Shown here: positions 27,248-35,313 of the stretch, piece after piece
How the letters are laid out: each line of letters starts with the position of its first letter
Position numbering within the stretch: position 1 is the stretch's first letter
DNA from: Melioribacteraceae bacterium
Lineage (GTDB): Bacteria > Bacteroidota > Ignavibacteria > Ignavibacteriales > Melioribacteraceae
Assembly (NCBI GenBank): GCA_023230485.1
Contig: JALNXG010000039.1
Coordinates: 1-37,247, forward strand
Length of the DNA: 37,247 bases
Direction: 5' to 3'
The notes under the pieces: generated by a model
What the model saw: the letters and a program-made list of their open reading frames with translations, nothing else
Databases searched by the model: none
What the model was told of the DNA's origin: nothing
Program-made: the position numbers and the translations under genes

Positions 27248-29158
27248 TTATAATAATTTTATAATTGTACCATTAATTCCAGCAATAAAAATATCCCCAT
27301 TCGGACTTATTGCCAGTGAGTTTAGATTGTTATAGACCTTCGTTTTTATCTGTTTCCAATTCTCTCCGCTATCATTCGATATTAAGATTGCTCCTTTAAT
27401 ACCAAGTGCAATAACATAATTTTCATTAATAAACTTAACCTTCTGGAAACCGCCTTGAATATTGATATTTTGCTTTTTCCAACTCCTCCCATAATCTGTT
27501 GAACGAAGCATTGTTCCATTTCCACCGACTATAATTCCATAACCGTTCATATTAAAATCGATTGATTTCAAATATGTGTCAGAATTGGAATCAATCTTAA
27601 TCCAAGTTTCACCACTATCAGATGTTTTAAGAAGAGTCCCGTCCCAACCCACTGCAAAACCCGATTTATCATCAGTAAAGATAATGTCATAAAGCAAATC
27701 ATCGGCATTAGTAATTACTTGCTTCCAATTCATGCCACCATTCATTGTTTTTAATATTATTCCATTGGTCCCGGTAATGAACCCTAAATTTTCACTCTTG
27801 AAATAAATATTAAAAAATGTAATCCCCTCTCTCATCTGCAATGTCGGAACATCAATAAATGAATTAAGATGATCTTGGCTCATTAATAAAGTTGCTGAAT
27901 CTCCTACGACGAAACATTTACCTGAACGAAATGAAAAGACATCATTTAATAATACTTTAGAATTGATATTAGCACTTGACCAAGTTTTGCCGCTATCGCG
28001 GGAGACTGCTACCCCCCCTGAATCACCAACGGCAAAACTTGTTTTTGAATCAGCAAATACGATTGAATTAAAATTAGTATTTACGCCGCTATTTAATCGT
28101 TGGACTTTTTTATTAAATAATGAATCGCCATCTTCTGCAAATAAAGATTCCACGCTATATTTCTTGAATTTCTCTAATTGGTTGCTTTTTAATAAACCAT
28201 CGACTTGATTATATACAAACCAAGATAATGCTAAGAGAAAAAGGAGCATTCCTGAAAATGCTAAAATGGAATATGCTTTTATCCTTGGGGAAGTATTAAC
28301 TCTTTTTTGAAAATAACTTGTTTGCAACTTAGAAACATTTTTTTCTAATTCAGCTAAATCACTTTGGACATCCTCGCAATCGAGATATCGTGAATTTGGA
28401 TTCTTATCCATCATCTTAAGTATAATTTTATCTAAAACATCTGGTGTATTCGAGATTAAGTCACCAATTCTCGTAGGTTTCTTTTTAATCTGAGCTTCCA
28501 TTATTTCATATTCAGTCTCAAAATTAAATGGTGGATTACCTGCCGCCATTTCATATAATGTGCATCCTAATGAATATACATCGCTCAAATGCGTAACATC
28601 AAGTCCTTTTACCTGCTCCGGACTCATATAAAAAACAGTGCCGACTTTAGAACCGGTCTTTGTTAAATCTTTATCAAATAACGATTTGGAAATTCCAAAA
28701 TCCATTATCTTTGTAATGCCTTCTTTATTAAGCATTATATTAGAAGGCTTGATATCGCGATGTACGAATCCCTTCTTATGCGCATATCCTAAACCATATA
28801 ATACTTGCCTCATTATATAGATAATATCATAAAGATGAATGCGACCCTGACGCTGCAAAACTTTATCTAAGCTTTCCCCCTCGACGTATTCCATAACAAT
28901 ACCTAAGAAGTCACTGTATTCGATAAATCCATAGACAGTAACAATATTTGGATGAGATAGTTTAGCGTGATTTTTTGCTTCTCTTTTAAATCGGTCGATA
29001 AAGCGCACTTTATCAGTCATTTGGGGCGTTAACATCTTGATTGCTACATAACGATCTAATTTCGTATCGTATGCCTTATAAACAATTCCCATTCCCCCTT
29101 TGCCGAGAACAGAAACTATTTTATAATTATCGATTGTCTTACCAATTAGATTTTCCAT
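27248..29158 (-). CDS. Membrane Ser/Thr protein kinase with extracytoplasmic Ycf48-like repeats
   Basis: This 636-residue protein has an N-terminal Hanks-type kinase domain (about 12-265): glycine loop LGKGGMGIVY, Lys41, HRDIKPSN with Asp135, and DFG Asp153. All catalytic residues are present. One membrane helix lies at about 296-315. The rest (about 365-636) is a beta-propeller-like array with repeated motifs such as SRDSGKTW, KTSDSGETW, RSTDYGRSW and SNDSGENW, alternating with GxxGTxL loops. This is the Ycf48/BNR repeat pattern. The repeats should lie outside the cytoplasm and act as sensor or scaffold. The usual PASTA domains of cell-wall kinases are absent. Co-transcription with murA suggests a cell-wall link, which is inference. 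Confidence 0.88.
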   Translation of the reverse strand: MENLIGKTIDNYKIVSVLGKGGMGIVYKAYDTKLDRYVAIKMLTPQMTDKVRFIDRFKREAKNHAKLSHPNIVTVYGFIEYSDFLGIVMEYVEGESLDKVLQRQGRIHLYDIIYIMRQVLYGLGYAHKKGFVHRDIKPSNIMLNKEGITKIMDFGISKSLFDKDLTKTGSKVGTVFYMSPEQVKGLDVTHLSDVYSLGCTLYEMAAGNPPFNFETEYEIMEAQIKKKPTRIGDLISNTPDVLDKIILKMMDKNPNSRYLDCEDVQSDLAELEKNVSKLQTSYFQKRVNTSPRIKAYSILAFSGMLLFLLALSWFVYNQVDGLLKSNQLEKFKKYSVESLFAEDGDSLFNKKVQRLNSGVNTNFNSIVFADSKTSFAVGDSGGVAVSRDSGKTWSSANINSKVLLNDVFSFRSGKCFVVGDSATLLMSQDHLNSFIDVPTLQMREGITFFNIYFKSENLGFITGTNGIILKTMNGGMNWKQVITNADDLLYDIIFTDDKSGFAVGWDGTLLKTSDSGETWIKIDSNSDTYLKSIDFNMNGYGIIVGGNGTMLRSTDYGRSWKKQNINIQGGFQKVKFINENYVIALGIKGAILISNDSGENWKQIKTKVYNNLNSLAISPNGDIFIAGINGTIIKLL

Positions 29159-29175
29159 ACACCTTAGGATTTAAT

Positions 29176-29226
29176 AATGTATAAATATAAAGATTGTTTG
29201 ACAAAAATTTAGAATATTTTTAAATA
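29176..29226. promoter_or_regulatory. Overlapping divergent promoters for the kinase gene and the tRNA-Leu/tig unit
   Basis: On the minus strand TTGTCA (29199-29204) is 17 bases from TACATT (29176-29181), about 18 bases before the kinase ATG. On the plus strand TTGACA (29198-29203) is 17 bases from TAAATA (29221-29226), about 90 bases before the tRNA. The two -35 hexamers occupy the same bases, so RNA polymerase could serve only one direction at a time. The plus-strand -10 is weak and another promoter nearer the tRNA is possible. Confidence 0.4.
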
Positions 29227-29315
29227 AAATGATGCTATATCCCAAAAATTAATAAATGAGAGTTTAAGATTCTTGATTTTTCTTAAATATAAAGCTAATT
29301 TTACTATTCTTTTTT

Positions 29316-29401
29316 GCGAGAGTGGCGGAATTGGCAGACGCGCTAGACTTAGGATCTAGTATCCGTAGGATGTGGGGGTTCGAGTCCCCCCTTTCGTACC
29401 A
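29316..29401 (+). tRNA. tRNA-Leu (anticodon UAG)
   Basis: The sequence folds into a class II tRNA with a 7-bp acceptor stem (GCGAGAG with CTTTCGT, including G-U pairs). It has a typical leucine D-arm and an anticodon stem CTAGA/TCTAG around loop CTTAGGA, giving anticodon TAG. A long variable arm (ATCC-GTA-GGAT) and a T-arm with TTCGAGT complete it. The 3' CCA is encoded (29399-29401). The trigger factor start lies only 24 bases downstream. Confidence 0.96.
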
Positions 29402-29416
29402 AATATAATTAAATTT

Positions 29417-29420
29417 GAGG
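29417..29420 (+). promoter_or_regulatory. Ribosome binding site that fixes the TTG start of tig
   Basis: GAGG lies five bases before a TTG codon at 29426, the point where trigger factor homology begins. It falls within the 24-base spacer after the tRNA-Leu 3' end. The longer in-frame ATG at 29372 is inside the tRNA T-arm region and has no comparable site. Confidence 0.7.
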
Positions 29421-29425
29421 TTAGG

Positions 29426-30718
29426 TTGGAAGTTGTAATTAAAGATCCTGTTAATAGTGTCCAAGAATTAGAAGTAACCATTCCATATAGTGAGATAACA
29501 GAAGATATAGAAAAAGCATATCGCGAAGAAGGCAAAAATATTGAACTACCCGGTTTCCGCAAAGGGAAAGTACCTATTTCAATGTTAAAAAAAATGTTCA
29601 AAGAAGCTATTGAGTTTAGAGCTAGTGAAAAAATCGCTCAAAGAAAATTCTGGGACGTTGTTGATGAACATAAACTTAACCCAATTAGCACTCCTCAATT
29701 AACCGATATCGATTTTGTACCTGATGAAAAATTGTTCTTTAAAGTTAACTTCGAAATTAAACCAAAATTGGACTTAAAAGATTACACTAATCTCGTAATT
29801 GAAAAACCGGTTTTCAAACTTCGTCAAGAGGAAATTGATAAAGAAAAAGAACATCTTCTTAAAGCACATATCCAATACGTCCCTACGGAAGTTGTAGAGA
29901 ACAAAGAATACCGTATAACTGTCAATTTAGATAGTACTGATAAAGATGGCGTTTCTAAAGGTGACCCTAAGAGTGAAAACATTGTCATTCAATTAAATGA
30001 TGAAAAAGTAAATAAAGATATCGTTGATAATGCTATCGGTAAAAAAGTTGGCGAAACTTTCACTTTCTCATTTACTGATGAACATTTTCATGGCGAAGAA
30101 AAACATATACAAGAATATAACTATTCAGCTGAGATTTCAAAGATTGAAAAAATTGAGTTCCCTGAGCTTACCGAAGAATTAGTAAAAACAGTTACTAAAA
30201 ATAAAGCAAATAATGCTGTCGAATTAGAAGATCAAATAAAAGATAACCTTACAAAATTCTATACTCAGCAATCGGAAGAAATTTATCTTAATTCTTTGTT
30301 AGATAAGATTGTAAAGAATAACGACTTTGAAGCACCAAAAGGTTATGTCGAGATGGTGCATAAAAGATTTATAGAAATGGAAAGAAAAAACGCTGCACGT
30401 TATGGTAATAAGAACTTCGACGAAAACGCAGTTTCTGAATATTATAAACCACGTTCTCTTTGGAATGCTAAATGGCAGATAGTTTTAGAAAACCTTTCGG
30501 AAAAAGAGAATATAAAAGTTGAAGAATCCGAATTAGAAGAATTAGCGAAAAAAGAGTCTGAAAAAACTGGCATTTCAGTTGAGAAACTTCTGAAATACTA
30601 TAAAGAGAATAATAGAATCGATTCCCTACTTGAAGAAAAAGTTATGGATTTCTTGAAAGAGAATAATAAACCGATTGAAATTGATGCTGATGAAAAATCG
30701 AAAAAGGAAAAAGAATAA
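29426..30718 (+). CDS. tig: Trigger factor (ribosome-associated chaperone)
   Basis: Trigger factor binds ribosomal protein L23 and folds nascent chains. The chosen product is 430 residues, starting with a TTG codon at 29426 (LEVVIKDPVN). The ribosome-docking motif GFRKGKVP is at about 43-50. A weak PPIase/FKBP-like middle domain follows at about 145-240, then a helical C-terminal arm rich in Lys and Glu to the end. The start was moved from an in-frame ATG at 29372 because that codon lies inside the tRNA-Leu gene. The gene overlaps clpP by one base (TAATG), the common tig-clpP order. Confidence 0.93.
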   Translation: MEVVIKDPVNSVQELEVTIPYSEITEDIEKAYREEGKNIELPGFRKGKVPISMLKKMFKEAIEFRASEKIAQRKFWDVVDEHKLNPISTPQLTDIDFVPDEKLFFKVNFEIKPKLDLKDYTNLVIEKPVFKLRQEEIDKEKEHLLKAHIQYVPTEVVENKEYRITVNLDSTDKDGVSKGDPKSENIVIQLNDEKVNKDIVDNAIGKKVGETFTFSFTDEHFHGEEKHIQEYNYSAEISKIEKIEFPELTEELVKTVTKNKANNAVELEDQIKDNLTKFYTQQSEEIYLNSLLDKIVKNNDFEAPKGYVEMVHKRFIEMERKNAARYGNKNFDENAVSEYYKPRSLWNAKWQIVLENLSEKENIKVEESELEELAKKESEKTGISVEKLLKYYKENNRIDSLLEEKVMDFLKENNKPIEIDADEKSKKEKE

Positions 30719-31344
30719 TGAAACCCGAGATTTATAATCAACTCGTTCCTTATGTAATTGAACAAACCGGTCGCGGCGAACGCGGAATGGATATTTTCTC
30801 CCGTCTTTTAAGAGAAAGAATTATTTTCCTCGGTACTCCCGTTGATGATCATATTGCTAGCTTAATAGTAGCCCAATTATTATTTCTTGAAGCAGAAGAT
30901 GCTGAAAAAGATATATTCTTATATGTAAATTCTCCGGGTGGAAGTGTTTCTGCCGGTTTAGCTATCTATGATACTATGAATTACATAAAAAATGATGTGG
31001 CAACGATTTGTGTCGGTTTGGCTGCTAGTATGGGAGCTGTATTACTTGCAGGCGGTGCAGCTAATAAACGTTCTGCTCTTCCAAATTCAAGAATCATGAT
31101 TCATCAACCTTGGGTTGGTGGTCTTCAAGGTCAAACTACGGATATCGAAATTCATGCTAGAGAGATGATAAAAACTCGCGATACTATCTATAAGATTTTA
31201 GCCAAACATTCCGGTAAAGCAATGGAGCAAATAACTAAAGATTGCGAAAGAGATTTCTATTTAAGTTCTGTGGAAGCTAAAGACTATAAACTTATTGATA
31301 ATGTTCTTGAAAATAGAATTACTCCTGTAAAAGATTCAAAGTAA
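30718..31344 (+). CDS. clpP: ATP-dependent Clp protease proteolytic subunit
   Basis: ClpP forms the tetradecameric peptidase chamber served by ClpX or ClpA. The 208-residue protein has the triad Ser104 (AASMGA), His129 (RIMIHQP) and Asp179 (ERDFYLS). The N-terminal axial-loop region and the handle region look normal. There is no clpX in the window; the next gene is a histidine kinase beyond a terminator. The start overlaps the tig stop codon, suggesting coupled translation. Confidence 0.97.
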   Translation: MKPEIYNQLVPYVIEQTGRGERGMDIFSRLLRERIIFLGTPVDDHIASLIVAQLLFLEAEDAEKDIFLYVNSPGGSVSAGLAIYDTMNYIKNDVATICVGLAASMGAVLLAGGAANKRSALPNSRIMIHQPWVGGLQGQTTDIEIHAREMIKTRDTIYKILAKHSGKAMEQITKDCERDFYLSSVEAKDYKLIDNVLENRITPVKDSK

Positions 31345-31345
31345 T

Positions 31346-31372
31346 AAAAAGGGCTTTTAGCCCTTTTTTTTT
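31346..31372 (+). terminator. Intrinsic terminator after clpP
   Basis: A stem of AAAAAGGGCT paired with AGCCCTTTTT closes a three-base loop and runs straight into eight or more T. It starts one base after the clpP stop codon. It ends the tRNA-Leu/tig/clpP transcript. Confidence 0.9.
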
Positions 31373-31449
31373 GTTTCTCTTTCTTTCTTTAATCTATATA
31401 TTTTTATTTAAAATTACTTATTTTTGACTGATAAACAAATTGGCATAAT

Positions 31450-33813
31450 ATGATTAACAGCGTAAACTTAGAACTTATATCGAAAGTAAACTCATTAATT
31501 GAAACCGCATTAATCGGAAAAGATTCTTTTATTGATGATACTTGCAGTTTCCTTGCAAATGAATTAGACCTCCAAACCGTTGTGCTCTTTAAAAGTTTAG
31601 GACACGAGTATTTGACTTTGGGTAGATCTTCGAATGCTAGAAAAAACTACATCAAAGGCTCAAAATTCACTTGTGAAGGTTGCACTTCTTTTGATAACTT
31701 GAATTCCAATTTTGCTATAAACACTGATTCAAATTGCCAAATTCAGGTATCCGAATTTGTTATTTATGAAGGATGCACTTTTTTCAAAGTCGGATTAAAT
31801 GAATCTATTCTAATTAAAATCGCAAAGAAAACTCCATTTTCAAATAGTGATAGAGATTCACTGTTCGATCTTTTAACACTACTAAAATCTCATATTGCAA
31901 TTTGGCTAAATATTAAGGGCGGGTCAATTCAACTAAATGATCTTCCTTTTAATAAATTAGTACTTGATGCTTCACATGAGCTTAGGAATATTACGAATTC
32001 TATTATCGGTTTTATTAGTTTACTTGCAGAAGAAAATCTAACCAATTCTAATAATGAATATTTAACTACTATTAAAAGAAATACTCAAAATCTATTAATG
32101 AATATTAATGATTTATCTGACTTAGCAAAAATTGAGACAGGTACAATTTCTAAAAATGTTAAGCTATCAAATGTCTTCGAAATAACAAATGAAGTTACTG
32201 ACATTTTTAAAAATAAATTAAAATCAGGGAATATCCAGTTTAACATTTCTTGTGCAGATTCAATCAATAATAAATACCAGTTAGAAGAACAAAAGTTACG
32301 TTATATATTAATTAACCTACTTCAATTGAATATAGTTTTAACTCAACGCGGCGAAATTAATATTGACGCTTCTCTAACTAAAGAGAACCTTATTAAGATT
32401 ACAATTTCCGATAACGGAAAAGGTATTTCGCAAGATCTTTTACAAAAATTATTTGAACCTTTTGTTATCACAAAAGTAGAAGAATCTAAAAGTACAACCG
32501 TTTCAGGTTTAACTCTTACTCTACTTAAAAAATACGTTGAGTCTTTGGGCGGCAATATTACGGTTTCTAAATCTGAATCCGGCGGGCTTACTTTCTCGTT
32601 TACTTTGAATGCAGGGATAGTAAATAACTCAATGGAGAACACACTTTCTCAATTACCTAAACCTTCACTCAAGAATCAAGTTTTAGTAATTGAAGAAGAT
32701 TATGCAACCTCAAAATTAATGAGTAACTATTTAAATAAATGGGGTTATAACCCTACTCTCGTTAATTCCGAAGAACAAGCAATAGCTCTTATTAATAAAG
32801 AGCAATATCTTGCTATTATTTTGGATATCGAAATTTCTTCATCAAACGGATTAGAATTACTCAAAAAATTGCATGAGCATCCAAACTCAAAAAATATTCC
32901 GGTTATTGTTTGCTCTGTCGAACCTGAACAGCAAAAAGCTTTTATGATGGGTGCTGTCGAATATTTTATAAAACCTATCAATTACAATTTCCTTGTTGAA
33001 GTGCTTACAAGCTATAAGCTAAAAAAGGATTCTAATATTCTTTGCGTGGATGATGATCTCCCTACTCTTAATCTCGTAAAGAAAGCAATCGAAAGCGCAG
33101 GATTTAATGCAATTGCAGAAAATATTTCGTCAAATGTTATGGAAATTATTAGTGATAAGGATATCGATTTAGCAATTGTAGATTTGGATATGCCAGCTCC
33201 AAACGGTTTTGAACTGATAAAACTTATCAAGTCTGAAAAAAAATTCGCTCATCTTCCGATTATTATCTATACCGGAAAAGAGAATTACGCAGAAGACTTA
33301 AAAAGTATCGAAGGACTTTTCTCGGATCTACTCGATAAAAAATCGACTAATATCGAAGATCTAGCCGATACAATAAATATGATGATAAATCGTTACGACA
33401 CTCCTCCACCGGTTGATGAAGTTATTCAAAAAGATGATAATGTAATTAAAATCTTATTAGCAGAAGATTATAAGCATAGTCAAATAATTGTAACAAGATT
33501 ATTAAAGAAAAATGGTTTTGAGAATATTGTAGTTGTAGAAAATGGCGAAGCGGCTCTTGAGATGGCTAATAAGGAAACATTCTCATTAATCTTAATGGAT
33601 ATGCAGATGCCGATAATGAATGGTTTTGAAGCAACAGAGAAAATAAGAAAACTTCCTGAATATAAAGACACTCCGATAATTGCTTTAACTGCATTTGCTA
33701 TGAAGGGCGACAGAGAAAAATGTCTTGAATCCGGTGCTACTGATTATATTCCTAAACCGATCGATAGCAAAGACTTTATTGAAAAAGTAAAATATTATAC
33801 GAACAAACTCTAG
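31450..33813 (+). CDS. Hybrid sensor histidine kinase with three receiver domains and altered ATP-binding boxes
   Basis: This 787-residue protein has no membrane helix. The N-terminal part (about 1-155) looks GAF-like and carries Cys75, Cys78, Cys96 and Cys109. The HisKA phospho-site is His176 in DASHELRN. The ATPase domain keeps the G1 box DNGKGI (321-326). Its N-box is altered (NLLQLNIVLT, where NLLSNAIKFT is usual) and its G2 box reads SGLTLTL instead of GLGL. Three receiver domains follow with phospho-acceptors Asp459, Asp578 and Asp717; the third is the most canonical, with MDMQMPIMNG and Lys769. There is no output domain. No Shine-Dalgarno site precedes the ATG. It may be a phosphorelay hub with weak or no autokinase activity. 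Confidence 0.85.
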   Translation: MINSVNLELISKVNSLIETALIGKDSFIDDTCSFLANELDLQTVVLFKSLGHEYLTLGRSSNARKNYIKGSKFTCEGCTSFDNLNSNFAINTDSNCQIQVSEFVIYEGCTFFKVGLNESILIKIAKKTPFSNSDRDSLFDLLTLLKSHIAIWLNIKGGSIQLNDLPFNKLVLDASHELRNITNSIIGFISLLAEENLTNSNNEYLTTIKRNTQNLLMNINDLSDLAKIETGTISKNVKLSNVFEITNEVTDIFKNKLKSGNIQFNISCADSINNKYQLEEQKLRYILINLLQLNIVLTQRGEINIDASLTKENLIKITISDNGKGISQDLLQKLFEPFVITKVEESKSTTVSGLTLTLLKKYVESLGGNITVSKSESGGLTFSFTLNAGIVNNSMENTLSQLPKPSLKNQVLVIEEDYATSKLMSNYLNKWGYNPTLVNSEEQAIALINKEQYLAIILDIEISSSNGLELLKKLHEHPNSKNIPVIVCSVEPEQQKAFMMGAVEYFIKPINYNFLVEVLTSYKLKKDSNILCVDDDLPTLNLVKKAIESAGFNAIAENISSNVMEIISDKDIDLAIVDLDMPAPNGFELIKLIKSEKKFAHLPIIIYTGKENYAEDLKSIEGLFSDLLDKKSTNIEDLADTINMMINRYDTPPPVDEVIQKDDNVIKILLAEDYKHSQIIVTRLLKKNGFENIVVVENGEAALEMANKETFSLILMDMQMPIMNGFEATEKIRKLPEYKDTPIIALTAFAMKGDREKCLESGATDYIPKPIDSKDFIEKVKYYTNKL

Positions 33814-33846
33814 CACTTCGTTTTGTTTGTGTAAGGAGAAATATTA

Positions 33847-35295
33847 ATGAAAAATATTAGGGTGAGATTTGCTCCAAGCCCCACCGGATATCTTCATGTC
33901 GGTGGACTTAGAACGGCACTATATAATTACCTTTTTGCAAAAAGAAATAATGGTAAGTTTATTTTACGAATTGAAGATACCGATCAATCTCGTTACGTAG
34001 AAGGTGCAGTAGAAAATTTAATCAACGCGCTTAAATGGTCTGGTTTGGAATTTGATGAAGGTCCCGAAAAAGATGGCGGTTTCGGTCCATATTTCCAATC
34101 TCAACGATTAGATATTTATAAAAAATATGCCGCAGATTTAGTAAAGAATAAAAACGCCTATTACTGTTTTTGTTCGCCCGAGAGATTAACTGCATTACGT
34201 GATGAACAAAAAAGCCAAAATCTTCAAGCAAAATATGATAAACATTGCCTTTCACTTTCCGAAACTGAGATTAAAGAAAAATTAGATGCCCGAATTCCTT
34301 ATGTAATTCGCCTCAATATTCCCTCATTTGAAAAAGTAGTATTTAATGATATTATTAGAAATCGTGTTGAGTTTGATACTGCTACTATTGATGATCAAGT
34401 ATTAATTAAAAGCGATGGTTTCCCTACTTATCATTTAGCAAATGTAATTGATGATCACTTAATGGATATTTCTCATGTCATTCGCGGTGAAGAATGGTTA
34501 AGTTCAACACCTAAACATGTATTGCTTTATAATTTCTTCGGTTGGGAAATTCCGCAATTTGCTCATTTACCATTGCTGCTTAATCCCGATAAAACAAAAT
34601 TAAGTAAACGTCAAGGCGATGTTGCAGTGGAAGATTATCGGGCTAAAGGATATTCACCAGAAGCACTCTTAAATTTTGTTGCACTTCTTGGTTGGAATGC
34701 AGGTGATGATAAAGAATTTTATTATATGGATGAACTGATTGAAAAGTTCTCTCTTGAACGTGTGAACAATTCGGGTGCTGTATTCGATATACAAAAACTT
34801 AACTGGCTCAATACTGAACACTTTAGAAAATTGCCTAAAGAGAATTTGTTAAGTCAATTAAAATCAATACTAGCCGATAGCGAATTTAATGATGCAAATT
34901 ATTCTGATGAATATCTTTTACTCATAATCGAATCGATGATTGAAAGAGTAACAAGTGTAAAAGAAATATTAGAAAAAAGCCCTTATTTCTTTACCGATCC
35001 GCTGAGCTATGAAGAAGAATCTAAGGCTAAAAACTGGAAACCTGAGACACCGGAATTATTGAACGAACTTGCTAAAAGGTTCGCCCTTCTTGGAAAGATC
35101 ACCGATAAGCATGATTTTGAAAAGCCATTAAAAGAATTAGCCGCTGAAAAAGAAATCGGAGCCGGAAAACTAATTCATCCACTTCGTCTTGCGGTTTCAG
35201 GGATGAGTACCGGTCCTGGTGTTTATGATCTACTATATATAATAGGCAAAGAAAAAACTATTTCAAGAATTGGAAAAGCGGTAAAAGCTATTTAG
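33847..35295 (+). CDS. gltX: Glutamyl-tRNA synthetase
   Basis: The enzyme charges tRNA-Glu with glutamate. The 482-residue protein is a class I synthetase with its HIGH-type motif at 9-20 (APSPTGYLHVGG) and KLSKRQG near residue 252. A helical anticodon-binding C-terminal half follows. The ribosome site AAGGAG precedes the ATG. It stands 33 bases after the histidine kinase gene, without a terminator between. Its stop overlaps that of convergent glnS. With glnS present, this GluRS is probably specific for tRNA-Glu. Confidence 0.96.
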   Translation: MKNIRVRFAPSPTGYLHVGGLRTALYNYLFAKRNNGKFILRIEDTDQSRYVEGAVENLINALKWSGLEFDEGPEKDGGFGPYFQSQRLDIYKKYAADLVKNKNAYYCFCSPERLTALRDEQKSQNLQAKYDKHCLSLSETEIKEKLDARIPYVIRLNIPSFEKVVFNDIIRNRVEFDTATIDDQVLIKSDGFPTYHLANVIDDHLMDISHVIRGEEWLSSTPKHVLLYNFFGWEIPQFAHLPLLLNPDKTKLSKRQGDVAVEDYRAKGYSPEALLNFVALLGWNAGDDKEFYYMDELIEKFSLERVNNSGAVFDIQKLNWLNTEHFRKLPKENLLSQLKSILADSEFNDANYSDEYLLLIIESMIERVTSVKEILEKSPYFFTDPLSYEEESKAKNWKPETPELLNELAKRFALLGKITDKHDFEKPLKELAAEKEIGAGKLIHPLRLAVSGMSTGPGVYDLLYIIGKEKTISRIGKAVKAI

Positions 35296-35313
35296 CTTTT
35301 ACCCTCTTTTTTT
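35280..35313 (+). terminator. Terminator hairpin spanning the overlapping gltX and glnS stop codons
   Basis: An 11-bp perfect inverted repeat (35280-35290 with 35293-35303) is followed after three bases by seven T on the plus strand. It contains the last codons and stops of both gltX and glnS. On the plus strand it should terminate gltX. On the minus strand the tail is less T-rich, so its use for glnS is weaker. Confidence 0.7.

Noticed and set aside
29372..29425. An ATG start giving trigger factor 18 extra residues
   Set aside because: It lies inside the tRNA-Leu gene, has no ribosome site, and the added residues do not match the family; the TTG at 29426 has GAGG at the right distance.
29356..29601. 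A minus-strand open frame crossing the tRNA-Leu and the start of tig
   Set aside because: It includes the complement of a tRNA gene; such frames are a common annotation artefact.
32343..32642. A minus-strand open frame of 99 codons within the histidine kinase gene
   Set aside because: It is antisense to the conserved ATPase domain and has no ribosome site or recognisable motif.
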